This document shows, piece by piece, positions 5,198 to 7,920 of a stretch of 7,920 nt of DNA. Positions within the stretch are counted from its first letter, which is position 1. Each line of letters begins with the position of its first letter. This DNA comes from DASRDR01 sp963812945 [NCBI: uncultured Candidatus Rokubacteria bacterium] (GTDB lineage Bacteria > Methylomirabilota > Methylomirabilia > Rokubacteriales). The translations under genes were made by a program, and so were the position numbers. The stretch is from assembly GCA_963812945.1 (NCBI GenBank), contig CAWEXD010000011.1, positions 1-7,920 on the forward strand, given 5' to 3'. The notes under the pieces are model-generated. The model ran no database searches, was not told the origin of the DNA, and saw nothing but the letters and a program-made list of their open reading frames with translations.

Positions 5198-6285
5198 GCC
5201 CGCCGACCGACCCGGGCCGCCGGCCGGCCGATCCCCGCGGTGAGCGTGGCGGCGACGCGCGCCTCGATCCCGCCGGCGCGCTCGAGGCGCTGCGGGTGGC
5301 CTGGGCGCGCGAGCGCGCGCAGGCGCCGCGAGCCGTGTTCGAGGCGTCGTACCTCCTCGCGGGCCGAACCGTGCGGCTTCGCGTCGTCGGGTTGCGCCTC
5401 GCGCGCCTCGTGTCCCGGCCGTTCGCCCACGTCCGGATCTCTGACCCGGGCTCGCCGGCGCTCACGATCGACCTCTACGAGGGGACGTCGCCGGCGCGCG
5501 GGCACGCGCTCCCGCTCGCCGGGGTCCTCGCGTCGTCCGCCGACGGCGCGCTCCTGGCCCACGCGCGGCCGGACTCGCTCACGGTGCTCGATCGCCGGCA
5601 GGGCCACCTCGCGGGGCGGATCGATCCCGACGGGCGGCAGGCCGGCCGCGAGCGCGCGCGGCCCTTGAGCCTCATGCTGGCGGTCTGGTGCGGCGACCGG
5701 GAGATCCAGCTGGTGCACGCGGGCCTCGTCGCCCGAGACGGGCACGGCGTGCTCCTCGGCGGATCGAGCGGAGCCGGCAAGTCGACCGCTGCGCTCGCCT
5801 GCGCCAGCGCGGGATTCGACTTCCTGGGCGACGACTGCGTCGCGCTCCGCCGGAACGGGGACGGAGCGTTCGAGGGCCACAGTCTCTACTGCTCCACCGC
5901 GCTCGCGCCGGCCGAGCTCCCGTGGTTCCCGGCGCTGGCGGCGCACGCGACGGAGGCCGCGCCGGGCGACGACGACAAGGCCATCGTGTTCGGCACCGAG
6001 GCCTTCCCCGGCCGGCTGCCGCCGATGGCGCGGATCCGGCTCCTCGTCTTGCCCCGCATCGTGCAGCGCGGCCCCCTCGGGGTGCGACCGGCGAGCGGGG
6101 CCGAGGCCCTCCTGGCGCTCGGCCCGAGCTCGCTCGTAAAGCGCGCCGCGCCCGCCCACGACGCCTTGCGGCGACTCTCGGCGCTGGCGACGCGCGTCCC
6201 GAGCTACTGGGTCGACGTGGATCGCCGGCTCGACGCCATTCCTCGCCGGGTCGGCGCCCTGCTGGCGGAGGTGGTGCGCGGGTGA
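5194..6285 (+). CDS. HprK-related P-loop kinase
   Basis: A 363-residue protein. The C-terminal half matches the HPr kinase/phosphorylase fold: IQLVHAGLVARDGHGVLLGG leads into the Walker A loop GGSSGAGKST (189-198), then AALACASAGFDFLGDDCVAL, with the acidic pair Asp213-Asp214 where HprK has its Walker B/catalytic region. Classical HprK phosphorylates a serine of HPr in sugar regulation. No HPr gene is seen here, so a different substrate is likely; related kinases phosphorylate peptides in some lasso-peptide clusters. The N-terminal part (about 45-160; SYLLAGRTVRLRVVG, LTIDLYEG) is a beta-rich domain typical of the 'HprK-related kinase' group rather than the HprK regulatory domain. The start GTG 5194 overlaps the PqqD-like stop by four bases (GTGA), implying coupled translation and matched amounts. 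An ATP-dependent protein kinase is likely; the target is unknown. Confidence 0.8.
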   Translation: MSPPTDPGRRPADPRGERGGDARLDPAGALEALRVAWARERAQAPRAVFEASYLLAGRTVRLRVVGLRLARLVSRPFAHVRISDPGSPALTIDLYEGTSPARGHALPLAGVLASSADGALLAHARPDSLTVLDRRQGHLAGRIDPDGRQAGRERARPLSLMLAVWCGDREIQLVHAGLVARDGHGVLLGGSSGAGKSTAALACASAGFDFLGDDCVALRRNGDGAFEGHSLYCSTALAPAELPWFPALAAHATEAAPGDDDKAIVFGTEAFPGRLPPMARIRLLVLPRIVQRGPLGVRPASGAEALLALGPSSLVKRAAPAHDALRRLSALATRVPSYWVDVDRRLDAIPRRVGALLAEVVRG

Positions 6286-7028
6286 CGGCGCCCGTCGTCA
6301 GCTGCATCATCCCGGTCCTGAACGGGGAGCGGTATCTCGGCGCCGCCCTCGAGAGCGTGCTCGGGCAGACCTACGGCGCGGTTGAGGTCATCGTCGCGGA
6401 CGACGGGTCGACGGACGGCACGCGGGACGTGGCGGGCGCATTCGGGTCCCGCGTGCGCTACCTCCACCAGGCGAACGCCGGCCACGCCGCGGCGCGGAAC
6501 CTCGGGCTCTCCACCGCCGGCGGCGCGTTCGTCGCGTTCCTCGACGCGGACGATCTCTGGCACGAGGACAAGCTCGCGCGCCAGATGGGGCGCTTCGACG
6601 CGCGGCCCGAGCTCGGCATCTCGGTGACCCACGTGCGGAACTTCTGGAGCCCCGACGCGCCGGTGCCGGACGGCGGCCTCGATCCCCGGGTGCCGCAGGT
6701 GATGGAGCCGGTGCCCGGCTACCGGAGCGTCACGCTCCTGGCCCGCCGACGGGTCTTCGAGCTCGTGGGCGCGTTCGATCCCGCGCTCCGGCACGGGAAC
6801 GACACGGCGTGGTTCCTCCGGGCCGCGGAGCACGGGGTGGTGATGGAGCTCCTCCCCGACGTCCTCGTCCTCCGGCGCCTCCACCTCGCGAACCGGAGCC
6901 GGCGCCTGGCGGAGTCGAGCCGGCGGGAGTACCTGCGCATCCTGAAGGCGTCGCTCGACCGGCGGCGTCGCGACGCCACGACCCCCCCACGCCCCTACGA
7001 GTTCCCGGCGTTCCCGTCGGGCGCATGA
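6282..7028 (+). CDS. Glycosyltransferase family 2 (GT-A fold)
   Basis: A 248-residue inverting-type glycosyltransferase of the cytoplasmic face. It starts with VSCIIPVLNGERYLGAALES (6-25), the classic GT2 opening, followed by VIVADDGSTDGT (37-47) with Asp40/Asp41 for nucleotide binding, AGHAAARNLGLSTAGG (66-81), and FLDADDLW (86-93) holding the metal-binding DxD at 88-90. The acceptor-side motif is GNDTAWFLRAAEHG (172-185), where Asp174 takes the place of the usual catalytic 'ED' aspartate. No membrane segment is present. The start GTG 6282 overlaps the kinase stop by four bases (GTGA), so translation is coupled. With the GT4 gene upstream it suggests assembly of a glycan of at least two sugars, or glycosylation of the locus product. 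The C-terminus is short and Arg/Pro-rich. The donor sugar is unknown. Confidence 0.88.
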   Translation: MTAPVVSCIIPVLNGERYLGAALESVLGQTYGAVEVIVADDGSTDGTRDVAGAFGSRVRYLHQANAGHAAARNLGLSTAGGAFVAFLDADDLWHEDKLARQMGRFDARPELGISVTHVRNFWSPDAPVPDGGLDPRVPQVMEPVPGYRSVTLLARRRVFELVGAFDPALRHGNDTAWFLRAAEHGVVMELLPDVLVLRRLHLANRSRRLAESSRREYLRILKASLDRRRRDATTPPRPYEFPAFPSGA

Positions 7029-7082
7029 GCGCACGGGCCGCCGCAGGCCGCCACAGGCCGAAGGCCGTGAGAGGGTAGCCCA
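7029..7082 (+). promoter_or_regulatory. Short gap with AGGCCG repeats and the radical SAM ribosome binding site
   Basis: This is the only non-overlapping junction within the operon. It contains four closely spaced GGCCG units between 7036 and 7067, partly as a repeated CAGGCCGCCA-like phrase. GAGAGGG at 7069-7075 lies seven bases before GTG 7083 and sets that start. No promoter or terminator is evident, so transcription probably continues through. Confidence 0.4.
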
Positions 7083-7920
7083 GTGAGCGACGGCATGGCG
7101 TCGCCGGCCGCCGGGTCTCACCCGATTCCGCTGTTCGAGCGGCTCCAGGTCGAGTCGCAGGCGCACTGCAATCGCGCGTGCTGGTTCTGCCCGCGCACCT
7201 TCGACCGGTCCGGGAAGTACCTCGACGGGGCCGGCCGGGCCGTCCCGGGCCAGATGCCCACCGAGACGATCCTCGGGATCCTGGACCAGGCGCGCGTGCT
7301 CGGCTTCCAGGGCGAGGTCGGCTTCCATCACTACTCGGAGCCCTTGCTCGACCGGCGGAACGTCATGCTGGCGCGCGAGGCGCGGGGGCGGGGCCTCCAC
7401 CCCTACCTCCACACGAACGGGGACGTGCTGCGGCACGACGACCGGCTCTGCCGGGACGTCGTGGAGGTGTACGCGCGCATCGTCGTGGGGCTGTACGACT
7501 ACACGACGGACGAGGAGCGGGCCGAGGCCGAGCGATACTGGGAGCGGAGGCTCGCCGGGGCGCGCCTCGAGTTCAGCCCGATCGGCGTGGCCGGGATCCG
7601 CTCGGGCCACAGCCTCGGGATTCCCCGGGCCCTGGTGCCCACCGATCCCCGGATGGCCGTCCCGGATCTCACGTTCGGGCACGCGCCGTGCCATCGGCCC
7701 CCCCTCCGGATGATCATCCAGCACGACGGCGAGATGGCGAACTGCTGTGAGGACACGCGCGGGGCCTTCGGCCTGGGCAACGTCCATCGGAGCTCGCTCG
7801 CGGAGCTCTGGCTCTCGCCGCGCCACGTCCTGATCGTGGAGGATCTCATCGCCGGCCGCCGGCACCGGTACGCGCTCTGCCGGCAGTGCCCCCTGTCGCC
7901 GACCGGGCGCCCGCCCGAGG
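7083..7920 (+). CDS. Radical SAM/SPASM enzyme (3' end beyond the window)
   Basis: An open frame of 279 complete codons that runs off the right edge without a stop. Near the N-terminus, FERLQVESQAHCNRACWFCP holds the radical SAM cluster motif Cys29-x3-Cys33-x2-Cys36, which binds a [4Fe-4S] cluster and S-adenosylmethionine. GFHHYSEPLLD follows in the place of the usual 'GEPLL' motif. The later part has Cys203-x12-Gly216-x4-Cys221, the first SPASM signature (C-x9-15-G-x4-C), then GNVHRSSLAELW, then Cys266-x2-Cys269; the remaining SPASM cysteines should lie past 7920. SPASM proteins bind extra iron-sulfur clusters and often modify peptides, though some act on sugars or in surface-glycan clusters. 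The start GTG 7083 has GAGAGGG seven bases upstream; ATG 7095 is an alternative. Beside a PqqD-like protein, a peptide substrate is plausible but unproven. Confidence 0.88.
   Translation, partial: MSDGMASPAAGSHPIPLFERLQVESQAHCNRACWFCPRTFDRSGKYLDGAGRAVPGQMPTETILGILDQARVLGFQGEVGFHHYSEPLLDRRNVMLAREARGRGLHPYLHTNGDVLRHDDRLCRDVVEVYARIVVGLYDYTTDEERAEAERYWERRLAGARLEFSPIGVAGIRSGHSLGIPRALVPTDPRMAVPDLTFGHAPCHRPPLRMIIQHDGEMANCCEDTRGAFGLGNVHRSSLAELWLSPRHVLIVEDLIAGRRHRYALCRQCPLSPTGRPPE

Noticed and set aside
7036-7067. Closely spaced GGCCG units considered as a CRISPR-like or tandem repeat array.
   Set aside because: The units are five or six bases long with irregular spacing in GC-rich DNA; there are no spacers and no cas genes.
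6204-7865. Minus-strand open frame of 553 codons opposite the GT2 and radical SAM genes.
   Set aside because: It has no recognisable motif and biased composition; the plus strand has DxD, radical SAM and SPASM signatures in the right frames.

Overview
The window is bacterial DNA of very high GC content. As a hand-counted sample, 52 of the 60 bases at 4621-4680 are G or C. It has an MltD-type lytic transglycosylase with a signal peptide, tightly overlapping genes and sigma70-like tRNA promoters. A Gram-negative, high-GC soil or groundwater lineage fits (for example Rokubacteria/Methylomirabilota or a deltaproteobacterial relative), but the sequence alone does not fix the taxon.

Region 1 (61-2140) looks like a very small integrated element at a tRNA gene. 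An intact tRNA-Leu(CAA) lies on the minus strand at 2084-2171. Its 3' part, from the anticodon stem to the CCA end, is repeated at 61-117 in the same orientation, with 56 of 57 bases identical. The DNA between is poorer in GC (28 of 60 bases at 1021-1080). It holds one convincing gene, a 202-residue secreted protein with four cysteines (856-1464). The rest is non-coding or decayed, and no integrase is visible.

Region 2 (2181-2447) is a pair of divergent tRNA genes, Leu(CAA) to the left and Ala(GGC) to the right. Each has its own -35/-10 promoter with an 18-base spacer. The Ala gene is followed by a strong 12-bp hairpin terminator.

Region 3 (2528-3568) encodes the lytic transglycosylase, with a hairpin just past its stop codon.

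Region 4 (about 3588-7920) is a co-directional operon that runs off the right edge: GT4 glycosyltransferase, PqqD-like protein, HprK-like kinase, GT2 glycosyltransferase, radical SAM/SPASM enzyme. The first four genes overlap by 1, 4 and 4 bases. A PqqD-like protein next to an HprK-related kinase recalls the 'HPr-rel-A' type gene sets, and a radical SAM/SPASM enzyme beside a PqqD-like protein recalls peptide-modifying (RiPP) loci. Two glycosyltransferases point to a cell-surface or exported glycan, or to glycosylation of a product. The PqqD-like protein has an unusual proline-linked C-terminal tail, which could be a recognition or substrate segment. The system's product and the kinase's target cannot be read from this window.
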